Assembly: GCA_022496805.1 (NCBI GenBank)
Contig: CM040093.1
Coordinates: 3,288,501 to 3,352,500, forward strand
Direction of reading: 5' to 3'
Length of the DNA: 64,000 bases
DNA from: Pohlia nutans
Lineage: Eukaryota; Streptophyta; Bryopsida; Bryales; Mniaceae
The notes below the pieces were generated by a model. The model did not search any database. It saw only the letters and a program-made list of their open reading frames with translations, and was not told the origin of the DNA. Of the stretch, positions 23,580-35,329 are shown piece by piece. The position numbers and the translations under genes were made by a program. How positions within the stretch are numbered: position 1 is the first letter of the stretch; each line of letters starts with the position of its first letter.

Positions 23580-24170
23580 TCAATCACAACGGGACACTTG
23601 CACTTTGTCCCATATCAATGTCTCCCTATTTATTTTTTCTCTGCTTGCACCTATTTTTGTAAATTTCCACTCATCATATTCTTGTACAATGTTAATCAAT
23701 TTGAGTAAATGAAAGATCCTCAAGCCAATGAGCCATTGTATTGACATGTATGACACTAGACTATGTCAGATTGAGTTTTAATTTCGCTCGATTTGGCATG
23801 ATTTTGCTCTAAATAAGCACTTTTCTCAAAAGATGCCATGCCACTCCTATCACATAAGGTTCTTTAGCACTTAGCGGAGTCCACCCTTTTCAACAGTAGC
23901 ATTATAGAAGCTTTAACATCAAATACAATGTCTTATCCATACAATCTTTTATAAGCTAAAGATAATGTAGACTTGTCCATAATTCTGAATGTGCTACAGT
24001 GATTAGGGAATATTGGCCCCAATATTGGCAAAGATTCTGATGTCAATAGTAGAAGGGCTAAAGAACCTTACACAAGAATGTTATATTGTTTAGAGCTCAT
24101 ATGTTGGGAGTTTTTTGACATAGGGATTAATGGGTTGGATTATACCCACAAGATTGTGCGGAGTACTCAT
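23580..24170. other. AT-rich stretch, no gene seen
   Basis: No coding frame or RNA gene was recognised. Confidence 0.3.
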
Positions 24171-26360
24171 CAGGAATTTTGGACCCCACTGATTTTGCAC
24201 GATTTCAGTGCGATTTCCAATATTTCATGGGTTCGTACGTTTTTCGCACTAATTCCGCATTGTTGCATCATTCATCGCAACTGCACTGATATGACATCAC
24301 GATCGTACAAACGGATATAGTACTCATTTGACACGATTGATACATCTATTGAAAACGTGTGAATTCTTCACTCTGTACCGTTGTCAAATGTCGTGTTTTA
24401 ATCGTCTTTAAAACTACACTGATTCAGTGCGTTTTTCGTGCGACATCATCTTTTCCATATCTAGATTTTTTTTCTTTCTATATCTAAATTTGATCAAAAT
24501 AATATTATTAAAAATATGAAATAAAATAATAAAATAATAATTTTCCTCTCTACCCGCTTCAACTACACAAACTGCCCGAACCCACGATAGGGTCCACCAC
24601 GGCTTCCTAAGCTCTATCGCCGATGGTAGGATTTGAACTCAAGACCTCTCGGTTGCAAACCAAGCTCCAAACCACCAAACCACCTCAAACACTTGATGCA
24701 AAGAATGGAACTCTTTTGGTAATTATAAAAGAATGAAACCATTGGCAATTTTTTGCCATGTTTATATAATTCTTTTTTCAATTTATTTTTTTGCACTACA
24801 ATATGCAGGGCTTTTTCTACATCTACAAATTTTTTCAGAATATTTTGATTTTTTTTTTTTTTTTTGGCCAAAATCGTGATGGCAGATCATGGCTGTGAGC
24901 TGTTTATTTTTTTCCAGCGGACTTTGAATGTTTTTAACTATGTGAAAAAAACTTTTTTTCCAAATTTTTTTTTGCACTAGATTATGCAGGACTTTTTCTA
25001 TATCTAGGATTTTTTTCATAATATTTTGAATTTATTTATTTTTTGCCAAAATCGTGGTGGCTGTGAGCTATTTTTTTTTAAAGCAGACTTTGGATGCTTT
25101 TTTGCGATGTAAAAAAAATTCCAATTCTTTTTTGCAGTAGATTATGCAAGCATTTTTCTATATCTAGAAAAAATTTCAATTTTTTTTGAATTTTGTTTTT
25201 GTTTTCCCAAAACCTTAAAGGCTCTAAGCTGTTTTTTATTTTCAGTAGATTTTAGATGTTTTTAGCACTGTAAAAAAATCTTTTTATTCCAAATTTTGTT
25301 TGCACTCCACTATACAAGCTTTTTTCTATACCTAGAAAAATAATTCAATGGTTTGAATGTTGTGGCAAGCAATTAAAAGCTCATGCAATTTTATTTTTGA
25401 AAAGTTGCTCAAATTGAGTTCAAAGAAAGTCTGTTCTTAAACCCAATTTAACTCGCAATGCTTTGAGAGATCATGTTTTGATCGATGCCCCCTTTTATGA
25501 GCTGCCCAAGACTAAAAAACTTAAAATTAAATTAAACTATAATTTTTTTCTAATAGGAAATCAAGTATGCTTTCAAACCCAATTTGAATCATGCCAATTC
25601 AAATTAAACTTTGCTTAGAGGAAACTTTCAAAAAAACAACACCTCTACATTGTCTTGTGTTACAAATTTTGTTATTTTGAAAAAGTAATGTTTTCCTTTT
25701 CTGTACAATTTTTTTTTGCTCCTATGATGAAAAGTACAATGATAACCAATAATACCAAATTTGAATTCTAAAAATATAAAATGTTATTTCTTTGAAATTT
25801 TAATGTGTATCGCTTCTAAACTCTATAAATGTAGATCTAAAAATGTTTTGGGAAATTAAACCGTAAGTATAATTTAAATAATATTCTTGGAATATTCCAA
25901 AATATTCCAAAATATTCCAAAATAATATAAAATATTTTGAAAGATTCCAAAAAATTCCAAAAAATTCCAAAAAATAATATTAAAATATTGTACACGGATG
26001 TCGTACGAAAATAATTTGCTTTATGATAGATGCTGAAATTGCACGAATATAATAAAAGGCTTTGATATGATACGTATACGATACTAGATCCGCATTCATA
26101 GCAATTGCATATTATCCGTGTCTTATTAGTCATGTAATGTAGATACACGATTAACGCACGGATTCCGTCAAGCACGACTTTCGTGCGGAAACAACACTTT
26201 TTTCACAATCATTGAAAAGACACTGCATCGACATCCTAGTAATGTATGTCACTTTTGTATCGTAACGATACTTTTAAATTCACGTATAACGTGCGGAATC
26301 AGTGTTTAACGATAAACGCACTGAAATCGTGCAAAATCACTGGGGTCCGAAATTCCTGAT
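24171..26360. mobile_element. Inverted-repeat element of about 2.2 kb without coding capacity
   Basis: The ends are inverted copies: CAGGAATTTTGGACCCCACT on the left and CAGGAATTTCGGACCCCAGT read from the right, both followed by TGATTTTGCACGATTTCAGT. The inverted similarity continues loosely for about 150 nt. Inside there are degenerate tandem segments (24770-25330, repeated GTAGATTATGCA-type and CTTTTTCTATATCTA words) and ATTCCAAAA runs near 25890-25980. A tRNA-like segment lies near 24605-24690. No transposase frame was seen. Confidence 0.65.
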
Positions 26361-26365
26361 GATGT

Positions 26366-26491
26366 AAGGGATTGTAGAAAGACAAAAATCATTGTTTTTA
26401 AGACAATTTTTTAGACCATTTTTTTAACGCGCCCGGCGGCCAAGTGCATGATTATATGGCCAAGTGCGTAAATAGCAAATTGTGTGTGTTT
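26366..26491. repeat. Partial copy of the 22582-23364 foldback end
   Basis: It matches 23240-23364, including the GGCCAAGTGCGTAAATAGC end. It is truncated at the border of the 24171-26360 element. Confidence 0.65.
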
Positions 26492-26704
26492 GCACGTGTA
26501 TTCACCTTTCATAAGGTAGTGTCCCCCCGAGAACCTTATACTTTCAAGCACTTTTAAACATTATTAGTGTTATTCTTAAACATTATTTGAAGGTATAAAT
26601 TATGACACACTTTCATTTTCTTTTCATTTTTAATGAAATTAGATTATATCATTCTTTCTTTTATACAAGCATGTACTCAAAAACCTTTTGTTGCATCCAT
26701 TTAA

Positions 26705-28565
26705 CTGTTAAACGTCAAAGCAAGCCCGATGGGATGTTTTATAAGAGAATAATGAAGAAAAAGTGGATTTTCTCAACCAAGTTTGAAATTTCTTGATGCT
26801 TTGAGAAGGTGATGAAAAAGTGAGGCTAAATTTAGAAAATTTGTCTAAATTAAACAATTGTGGAACAATCCACAATCAAATGAAGGAATCAAGAGAAGTG
26901 GGGACCTATGATTGGGCAACAATTGTGGAGAGAGTCAAAACAATTTTTTTATTAAATAAAATAGGAAAAACACTAGCCAGTGGCGCCTGCTAGATAACAC
27001 AGAAGGCAAGCTAGTGATTTTTTAATTTTTTTAATTTTAATTTTTTTTGGGATTTAGCTTTGGTTTTTGAAACCTAAGCCTAGAAATATGTTTTGCTACT
27101 CAAAATATATTGTACATGTGACTTTACTTAATAAGTTCAATTTCTAAACTTACTTAAACTAAAATGGATTGCTTCTGAATGATTGGGTTTATTTTATGAG
27201 CTTAATTATTGAGTACCAACTTCCTACAGAGGAAATAGGGTTGTTAAAACCCTGCCCCCCCCCCCCCTCCACGTTTCAAAATCTGCTTTGAAGGACTTAG
27301 TTTTGAGAGTCACTCTCACAATACTCCTGCAGATAGTGTCAAATTGGCAGTGCGTTGGGCTCTGTGCTTTAGACGTACCATACATGCATGATGCAACAAC
27401 AATCAATGCTCAAAGGATTGTTCTTCCAAGCGGCGATACTGTAATCTACAACAACTCAGTTGACACCTTGCCTGAGGTACTTAGGCAAAACCCTAAGCCC
27501 ACAAGTAGTCTATTTTCCTGGTTGCATGTTTGTTAAGAGTTGTTGATGCTCCAATTGTGTTGAACGTGGATCGGGATTTCTGAAGCGATGGCACCCAGGT
27601 CACAGAGTAGCGGACAACAGGTCCAACGTGTAGCGCTCATCAGATATTGCTTTCTAATTTGTATTTGTTACTTTTGGTTTTTTCTCTTGTGAATATACAA
27701 TAACAAGTAGTGGTTTGCTACAGACGCCTCCTGTACAACTTAAAACTAACTACCTGCTTATTTTTTGTTATGGGTATAGGTGAGAGATACTACCTCTTGA
27801 GAAATTCTCAAATTTCCGATTCATGCACTTGGAGCTCGAGCTTTGTGTGCTACTTATGTTCTTTTCGTGCAATTCACTCCGTTTTGCTATTATAGCTTTC
27901 TTTTGGGATTGTTGATCTTCTTAAAGCGATTTGGCGTTTAAGCAATTGTTGTTTCGTAACTACTAGGGAAATTATATTTTTTGATTAGTGGATCCCAAGT
28001 AGCAACTTGCATTTAGGGTTTGCAATATTTACAATGTTGACTGGTTTAAAGTATTGGTTTTTGTTTTATTTCTTTGCTTACGATGTAAATTTAGAACGTG
28101 AACAATTTTGTGATGTTATGTGATATTGGATTTTGTTTTAATTCTTTGCTTACCCTCTAAGCTCAGAATGTGAAATTTTTTGTGATATTAGACTTTGTTT
28201 CAATTCTTTGCTTACATGTAAGCTTAGAACTTAGAACGTGAAGAGTTTTGCTTTGTGATATTGGATTTTGTTTCAATTCTTTGTTTACCCTATAAGCTTA
28301 AAACGTGAACAATTTTGTAATGTTATGTGATTTTTCCTAAGACTTGAAACCCTAATTTAGTAGTGGACACAAGTCTATTTACTAAATTTGTTCTTATTAG
28401 GTAAAGTGGGAGTTTGATTTTTGAGATTGTTTAGAATATGCTTTGAATTTTCAAAAACAAAGGAAAAAAAACCTTCTTTTTTTTTTTTTTTTCTTCTCCA
28501 ACTGTTGTAGACTTTTAGAAATGCTCGTTGAACTGCCTTCTAAGGACCCTCTTGGCGTTTAAGGG
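26705..28565. mobile_element. TTAA-flanked MITE (copy 5) split by an insertion of about 1.4 kb
   Basis: TTAA at 26701-26704 and 28566-28569. The left part (26705 to about 27045) and right part (about 28493-28565) together align with the 388-bp element at 15256-15643. The intervening 27050-28490 is therefore an insertion, bordered by T-rich tracts. The inserted segment holds the possible exon at 27316-27474 and a run of repeats of the type TTGGATTTTGTTTCAATTCT (28060-28330). Confidence 0.6.
27316..27474 (+). pseudogene. Possible captured exon, function unknown
   Basis: A 53-codon open stretch lies between a CTCCTGCAG acceptor-like site and a GAG-GTACTT donor-like site. The peptide (containing TINAQRIVLPSGDTVIYNN) is not low complexity and has the look of a real protein, but I do not recognise the family. 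It sits within the 1.4-kb insertion in a transposable element, so it may be a captured gene fragment. Confidence 0.3.
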
Positions 28566-28569
28566 TTAA

Positions 28570-31500
28570 AGATGATTCAAGTGACCTGAAAACATATTTT
28601 TGTTTTTTTAAATTTTAGCCAAGGTAACATTAATTTTGCAATAAAGATTGTTACCTCGGTGCAATCAATTTATCAAAATCTAACTACAATTTTAGTGATA
28701 TCCACTGAATAGATTTTGAATAAACTGCGGCCCTACATTGAATTGTCAATATTATAATCTTACCTATGTTGTGTGATGTTCTTAAAAAAGAAAGATGTGC
28801 ACAATGATGTTTCCTACTTATTTGCATAATTGAAATTTAAAAATTCATCACCAGTATTTTCCATTATTGTATATATTAAATGATGACAATAAATGAATTT
28901 GTAAAAATAAATTTGGTATGATTTGTTGAGGTTGCAGAAGAATGCCATGTTAATTTGGTCATCATAAAGAATGAAAGATTGTCATCTTTCAAAAATACAT
29001 ATGAAACTGAATTAATTATAAAGGATGTATTCTTTTATTTTAATAATTACATTATGATTAATGTTATGCTATGACTATGTTTGTACCTTTGAACATGACA
29101 GTGTAATCTACACATTAAAGAAGGTTGTTTGTTTGTTTGTTTGTTTTTTTTTGTTACATTGAGATCTCTCCAGCGGTGTATTCATTGGTTGCGTTCTTAG
29201 TACCATTGGGAAAGTCTTGAGGAGGAAGGGTGTACACAGTTTGTTTTGTTGCGTTTTGACCTACGGTGTGAAAGTTATGGATTTTTAAACAAATTTTGTC
29301 ACCATAAATTTCATTAAATTAAGAGTAAATTAAATTAAAATTATCCTAAAAAGTGAAAGCAAAAGCAAGGGAACACGAGGAATGCACAAGGAATATAGGA
29401 ACATGGAGGACGTGTAGATCATAGGTAACATACTAACATCTGGGCCAACGGCACAGGGCCTCACTAATTGGTTTTTATAAAATATAATTACAATTTATTT
29501 TATAAAATTTAGATAGGTGAAAATCCTACATTGAATTGTCTATAAGACAATTTTTTGTTTTAATATTATGATATTTTTTAAAGTTAAAGTTGTGCCTATT
29601 GATATTTCCTACATACTCAAGAAATCATTTTTAGAATTCTATCACAATATTTCTCAATCAAATATTGTAAGAAAAAAAAATGAAGAAAAGAAAACCACCA
29701 AAAAATAATTAATTAAAAAATTAAACTTTGGTATGATTTATGGAAATCACTTAAGAATAAATATTTTATTGTGCATCACAGTTCACAAAAAATGCCATCC
29801 ATTTTTTGTATTATGCTCAATTCTTTAATAAGGTGCAAATGGAGATTATTGCAAGACATTCTAAAGCAAATTTCAATACAATACAATAGTGAATACAAAG
29901 AACTAAGAGTCTCAGTAACAAGAATCTTTTTTCTATTTGACTTTAGAATTATCTTTAGTTCCTTCTATAAAAGCTATAGATGAAGTCAAAATATAACTCT
30001 TTTTGCAACCAAAAATAAATAAAATTCTAATTTCCTTTAGTTTCTATCTGTAAGCAACCTTTATGGATAAAAAAAACCAAGTAAATAATGCAAGAATGCA
30101 AGAGTGCATATGAATTCATGAATAAAAGCATCCTTTTATAAAAACTAGAAGTAGATTTTCAACTCTTATCATGTGGCAAATTGTAGAAGTTTCTTTGTTA
30201 ACAATGTTAAGAACTAGAGCTCCGCAATGCTTTGTACAACCATTGACGAATGTTGAATTTGTTAATTGTTCTTCAACATGATTTAATTTTTTAATGAATT
30301 CTTATGTTTAAATTTTAAAACTATTGGTACCTATAAAATTTTGGGAAATATAGTCGTTGTTGGGTGTATTCATGGTTGGGCCGTCCACTTGGTCAAAAAA
30401 AAAAACTATATAGTGTGTAAAACATTTGCCATTAACACTAATTATTAATTACGGAAAATCATTTTAAATATTAAAAATGGTACATTATTAGAATCTTTGA
30501 AATCTTTTCAACATATTTTATATTATTTGAAATATTATTAGAATATTATGGAAATCTTTTGGATTATGATACCTTTATGTAGTAAGAATTGAGGAAAAAA
30601 ATTGTCATTACCATATCTTCAATAAAACATATCAATCAAGGCGTTAATTAGTCCTATTACAACATATAACCGACTTTAAATATAACACATTTGGGTACAA
30701 ATGAAACTAACAATATTTTGAATTAACTTATTTCAAAAGATCTTTTGCATTTCCATCTTTAAATTTAAATAATTCGCTCAAAAATATATTTTAATAGACC
30801 ACCAATAATCAAAAAGGACCAAAATCGTGACTTGTAACTATATTTTGGCTGGCCTATGATAAAAACGCCCTCTTGTTTGTAGTGGATCTCTTTCCAACCA
30901 TTAAGATAGAATACAAATATGTAAACCTCTTTGGTGATAACTACCCTTCATTTCAGTTAAACAAATCAATGACAAAAAAATAGTGTATATTTTTTTCCTA
31001 CTTTAGAAAACCATCTCTAATGTATACATCATCAATGGAATTATACCACATATTCAGGCTTTATAGTGGTTAGCAATTCATCTTGAGGGTGATTATGACT
31101 CGGATTATGAATAGTGTTATTTTGGTTTACAATAGTAGAAGGCTTTGAACTTAGAACTTTTCACTTGCAAATGCAATTATGTCCTCTAAAGTTTCCGTAA
31201 AATTTGTCGAAGCTTCTACCAATTTTTCCTATACCATGAGCATCCTATAGTTTATATTAAGTAGTGAAAAATGAGGTAATTATAAATAAATAATTTGGTC
31301 CAAATTCAAAGTATTCTAAAATTTGATGGTAGATAACTCAATTGTATAGGCTCAAAATATTGTATTTCTCTAGATTAAATGAAATCACTTCAATAAATGA
31401 AAAATCCAAGGGATTGTAATTATTTTCATTTCAAGATTTATTACAATTGAGATCTAAAGTTGACTCTAAAATAATTCTTCATTTCAAAAATTAATATGTA

Positions 31501-32042
31501 ACTAGAACTACACGTTCACTTGACAAGTTCAATATGCTTCTCAATGAATGTTGTAACTAAGTATTAAATTTAAAAACAAGAGTCAAAAAGTGCACATTTT
31601 CAATGGCTCATTTTTTATAATTTGCAATGAATTTTCAAGATTTAAATTAATAAAGTCAACTTCTTGAACAATTTGTACAAAAGTTCAATATATACATTGA
31701 ATGGCAAATAATATTGAAAACTACAAGTATTTAATGATGTATCATAAGTTTACAGCAATCAAAAAATAATTATATCAAATCTTATATCTTATATATCACT
31801 AAAATAAACTTTAACTTGAATCAACTTAATTGACAAATCTCTATGCAAAAATTGGAAATTAGATATGTGAATTTATGTATATATTCTTGACATTTTCAAT
31901 CATATAAAGTTTTTGAAAGAAATACAAATATAACACAATTTATAAAATCATATGTGATAAATTTCAAATATCATTTGATTTTGGATGATATTTTATGAAT
32001 TAATTTAATTTTAATTTTTTTTCTTTTCATTATTATGTTTCT
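28570..32042. other. Mosaic of degenerate direct repeats, no gene seen
   Basis: A block at 29120-29460 (GTTTGTTTGTTTG run, then GTGTGAAAGTTATGGATTTT) recurs at 34985-35215 and partly at 38030-38340 in the same orientation. A block at 30390-30870 recurs at 36740-38030. A third short block is shared by 28730-28860 and 29510-29640. They flank the gag-protease ORF and may be remnants of long terminal repeats; boundaries could not be fixed. Confidence 0.45.
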
Positions 32043-34073
32043 TTAAAAAATAGGTTGAAGAAAAGATTTTGATCCAAAATAAGGAACTAATCCCATTTTA
32101 ATTGGTCGTGAACCTGGTATTCTTAAAATGTCAAGTCCGTGGTCACATATGGCCATATGTGCTTTCAACCAATTTCTTCCTAAAGTTATTTCATAGAGTT
32201 GTCCAGGAAGAATAGTAAGTGTTTCATAACATTCAATGTCACCTACTTCAAGTGCAACAATACATAGCCGCTCAGAATAATTTTCAACTTGTGTATTTGC
32301 TAATGTAACCGTCAATATATGATTGGTATACCAAGACATAAGTTTCATTTGTTCTACTAAATCTTCCGTAATTGATGTAATTGTTGACCCAGTATCTAGC
32401 AGCATAGTGGTCTCTCTACCATTGACCTTTCCAATAACAATCGAGACTGACTCTTTACACTTCAAAATGTTTATGATTGAATTATTGTGATTGTTTTTAG
32501 AAGTAAGAAAGTTATCATACTCTGTTTGAGACACTTTATACGTTGAATCGTATACATTGATTTGTTTCATTTGCAAATTTTTTGTAGTACATGTATCAAT
32601 ATTTTCAATTCGGTACATTTTTGGTGTTGCTCGATAACACAAATATTGATTGCTTTCAGTTGATTTCGGAATTGGTGATGGTTCTTCTTTTTTAGAAATG
32701 CAAAAACTTAATTGTGCAAGCTGATGAATATTATATCTACAATTGCGGGAATTTATTTTACTTACATATCTACAATATGGACCAACTTGACATTTATTTG
32801 TTGGATGCCCAAATCGTCCACACAATAAGCAACTAGTTAAAACTCTTTTTTGGGCCTTAATTTTTTTCTTACAAGTTAATCCAAATTTATGCTTAATTTT
32901 GTAAATATGAGCTAAATTTAAATAGTCTTTTGAATTTCTATATTCAATTTCATTATATATTGGAGAACTATGAAATGAAGTATTTAATTGCGCAATTTGA
33001 TTGGTCTTAGGAATTGGTTTTGATTCAATATCATGTATTGGTTTTAAAGGTTTGTTGGTTTTATCATCAAATATAATGTTGATATTTTTAATGTCAAGAT
33101 AAATATTCTTAATAATATCTAATAGATTGTGTGTGGATAAATGATCACGTTGATTTGTAAATTGGTTATAAAATTTACATTCATGACAAAAATGGCCTGG
33201 TTTTTCACACAATAAGCAAGTAAAAAAGTCATTTGATGGCCATTGAGCATTTTTTATCACCTTTGAACAAGATTTTCTTTGAGTTCCATGTCTTTTGCCA
33301 TGGAAAAGTTCAAAAACATCATCAAATCTTATTAAGCTTGTAACATTTTCAACTTCGGGTTTTTCTTTATCTATTAATTTTTTCCAAAGGATATTATGAT
33401 GTATTTGACGATTAGAAAAGTATTTAGGAGAATTTGTTGGCAAACTTGACAATGTACTTGAAGTCCATGAGTCCCATGTCCTTGGTGTAAGGAAATCAAA
33501 CAAGTCTGTTTTGTTATTCTTTTGTGTTTTGAACATTGGTTTTTCATCATTACTCACATTTTCAGCTTGATTATGAATTTTTGTTTTATTTTGAAATTGA
33601 TAAACTTCGATAGATTTTACACTTCCACTTTTTCCGCTTGTAGTAGATGATATTGATCCTTCATTATCATTGTGCAAATCTTTATTTTCAAATGTTTGAC
33701 GCATAAAATGTCCCACTGTGATTGCACGTGGTACATTTTGCTCTGAAATGTCTTTTAAAACAATTTGTGGATGTTTTTCTTTAAAGACACTATCCTTTTG
33801 ATAATCTTTGTTTTCAATTTTTTGTGAATTATCTGACTTTTCAAGGATTTGAACCTTATTAAATCCATGTAATTCTTTTTTATTAATCACATTTTGGTTT
33901 TCTAAAGACACTCTTTTCAAATGTACAATAAGTTCATTGGTACTCTTTACATTACTACTAAGGAATTGTTCGCTATATCGTTTTTTATTGATTTCTGTTT
34001 CATCATCAATTTTATTTAAATTTTGATTTTGTAAAGACAATTTTTTCATATGCAAGATGATTTCTGGTTCCAT
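32043..34073 (-). CDS. Intact gag-protease ORF of a retroelement lacking pol (676 aa)
   Basis: The N-terminal 280 residues are Asn/Lys/Ser-rich and polar. Two CCHC knuckles follow: CLLCEKPGHFCHEC at about 284 and CLLCGRFGHPTNKC at about 413, both C-X2-C-X4-H-X4-C. A retropepsin-like aspartic protease comes next, with MLLDTGSTITS at about 555-565 and a second conserved-looking GRNWL near the end. The frame then stops; neither downstream (29400-32042) nor upstream is there RT, RNase H or integrase. No frameshift or stop interrupts the 2 kb frame despite its AT-rich setting, which suggests it is recent or maintained. It could be a TR-GAG-type non-autonomous element or a gag-pro gene taken over by the host. 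A polyprotein start of a plant pararetrovirus is less likely. Confidence 0.75.
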   Translation of the reverse strand: MEPEIILHMKKLSLQNQNLNKIDDETEINKKRYSEQFLSSNVKSTNELIVHLKRVSLENQNVINKKELHGFNKVQILEKSDNSQKIENKDYQKDSVFKEKHPQIVLKDISEQNVPRAITVGHFMRQTFENKDLHNDNEGSISSTTSGKSGSVKSIEVYQFQNKTKIHNQAENVSNDEKPMFKTQKNNKTDLFDFLTPRTWDSWTSSTLSSLPTNSPKYFSNRQIHHNILWKKLIDKEKPEVENVTSLIRFDDVFELFHGKRHGTQRKSCSKVIKNAQWPSNDFFTCLLCEKPGHFCHECKFYNQFTNQRDHLSTHNLLDIIKNIYLDIKNINIIFDDKTNKPLKPIHDIESKPIPKTNQIAQLNTSFHSSPIYNEIEYRNSKDYLNLAHIYKIKHKFGLTCKKKIKAQKRVLTSCLLCGRFGHPTNKCQVGPYCRYVSKINSRNCRYNIHQLAQLSFCISKKEEPSPIPKSTESNQYLCYRATPKMYRIENIDTCTTKNLQMKQINVYDSTYKVSQTEYDNFLTSKNNHNNSIINILKCKESVSIVIGKVNGRETTMLLDTGSTITSITEDLVEQMKLMSWYTNHILTVTLANTQVENYSERLCIVALEVGDIECYETLTILPGQLYEITLGRNWLKAHMAICDHGLDILRIPGSRPIKMGLVPYFGSKSFLQPIF

Positions 34074-35329
34074 ATTGTACTATTGATTTGTGATAAATTT
34101 TATAAATTTAGTTTTCAAATGAAAATATTTATTCATATAATAAATACATTAATTCATTAAACCAAATCTTGATATCAACCATTCAGTATTAAATATTCTT
34201 TTTGAATATAATATACAATTTTTATTTGAAGGGCATTTACAAATGCCACATTCATATTGAATAAATTTAATTATAAATTTTAATTTTAAATTCTTAAAAA
34301 TCAATAATGTTGAATTGGAGTCATAAAAATGAATGTTAATTATAAACTCAATATAAATTTATATTGAATTGGAGTCATTCACGTTACAAACATGGCACAT
34401 GTGGTATTGTTGTAAATTTACTTAATCATCATAATTGTATTTTAAACATGTTTTATTTAGTAATAAAAATGACACAATATGTTTAATTCTACAAACACAT
34501 CATTATGTGGAAATATTGGTGCTAAATCAGATGCTAAGTTTATGTCACCATAAAATAATTTCTAATCTTTAAAAAATAAAATATATGCAAAAGAATTTTA
34601 AAAAATCTAAAAATCTAAAAATAAAAAGAATCATTCATAAATTTATTGTTGTAGCATGTACTTTAAATTCTACAATAGTGTACATGAGTTTTTAGTTGAA
34701 TTTTGATTTTGAAATTTTACAATCATAATTTCAATCTAAAATATTATACCTAAAAAGTAAAAACATAATTTTAAACAGTGAGCATAGTTATTATTATCAT
34801 AATTTAATTTTTTTAATATGTTTGTTATCAAATCAAAGAAGATTCCCATTCATTAAAAAATGCGTTATTTGAATAATGTATGAAAAAGTTATAAAGATCC
34901 AAATAAATTCTTCTTGGTAGATGACCTAAAACTTGACATAGGTTCTTATGTTAAGGCTTTGGTGGTGTATATTTTCAAAATCATTCTATATATTAAGGAA
35001 GGTTGTTTGTTTGTTTTGTTTGTTTTGTTTGTTTTGTTACGTTGTGATCTTTGTGACCATGCATTCGGCGGCTGCGTTTTTAGTACCGTCGGAAAGCTCT
35101 TGAGAAGGAGGGGTGTACAATGTTAGTTTCGTTTGTATGGACCTATAGTGCGAAAGTTATGGATTTTTAAACAAATTTTGTCACTATAAATTGAATTAAA
35201 TTATGAAAAATGGAATATGGGGTTTTTGATGTCATTTTTGGCATTGTTGGAAAGCTCTTGGTGATTAAGGGTGCACAAAAATTGTTTCATAGTTTTTGGA
35301 CCTGGGTGTTTTCACGTTAGGATGTCATA
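34074..35329. other. AT-rich stretch upstream of the gag-protease ORF with a repeat block
   Basis: No gene. 34985-35215 is a copy of the 29120-29370 repeat in the same orientation, with a GTTTGTTTTGTTT microsatellite at its start. Confidence 0.45.

Noticed and set aside
32043..34073. Integrated plant pararetrovirus polyprotein
   Set aside because: Two CCHC knuckles and a retropepsin fit many retroelements. There is no movement protein or RT/RNase H nearby, so a gag-protease element is the simpler reading.
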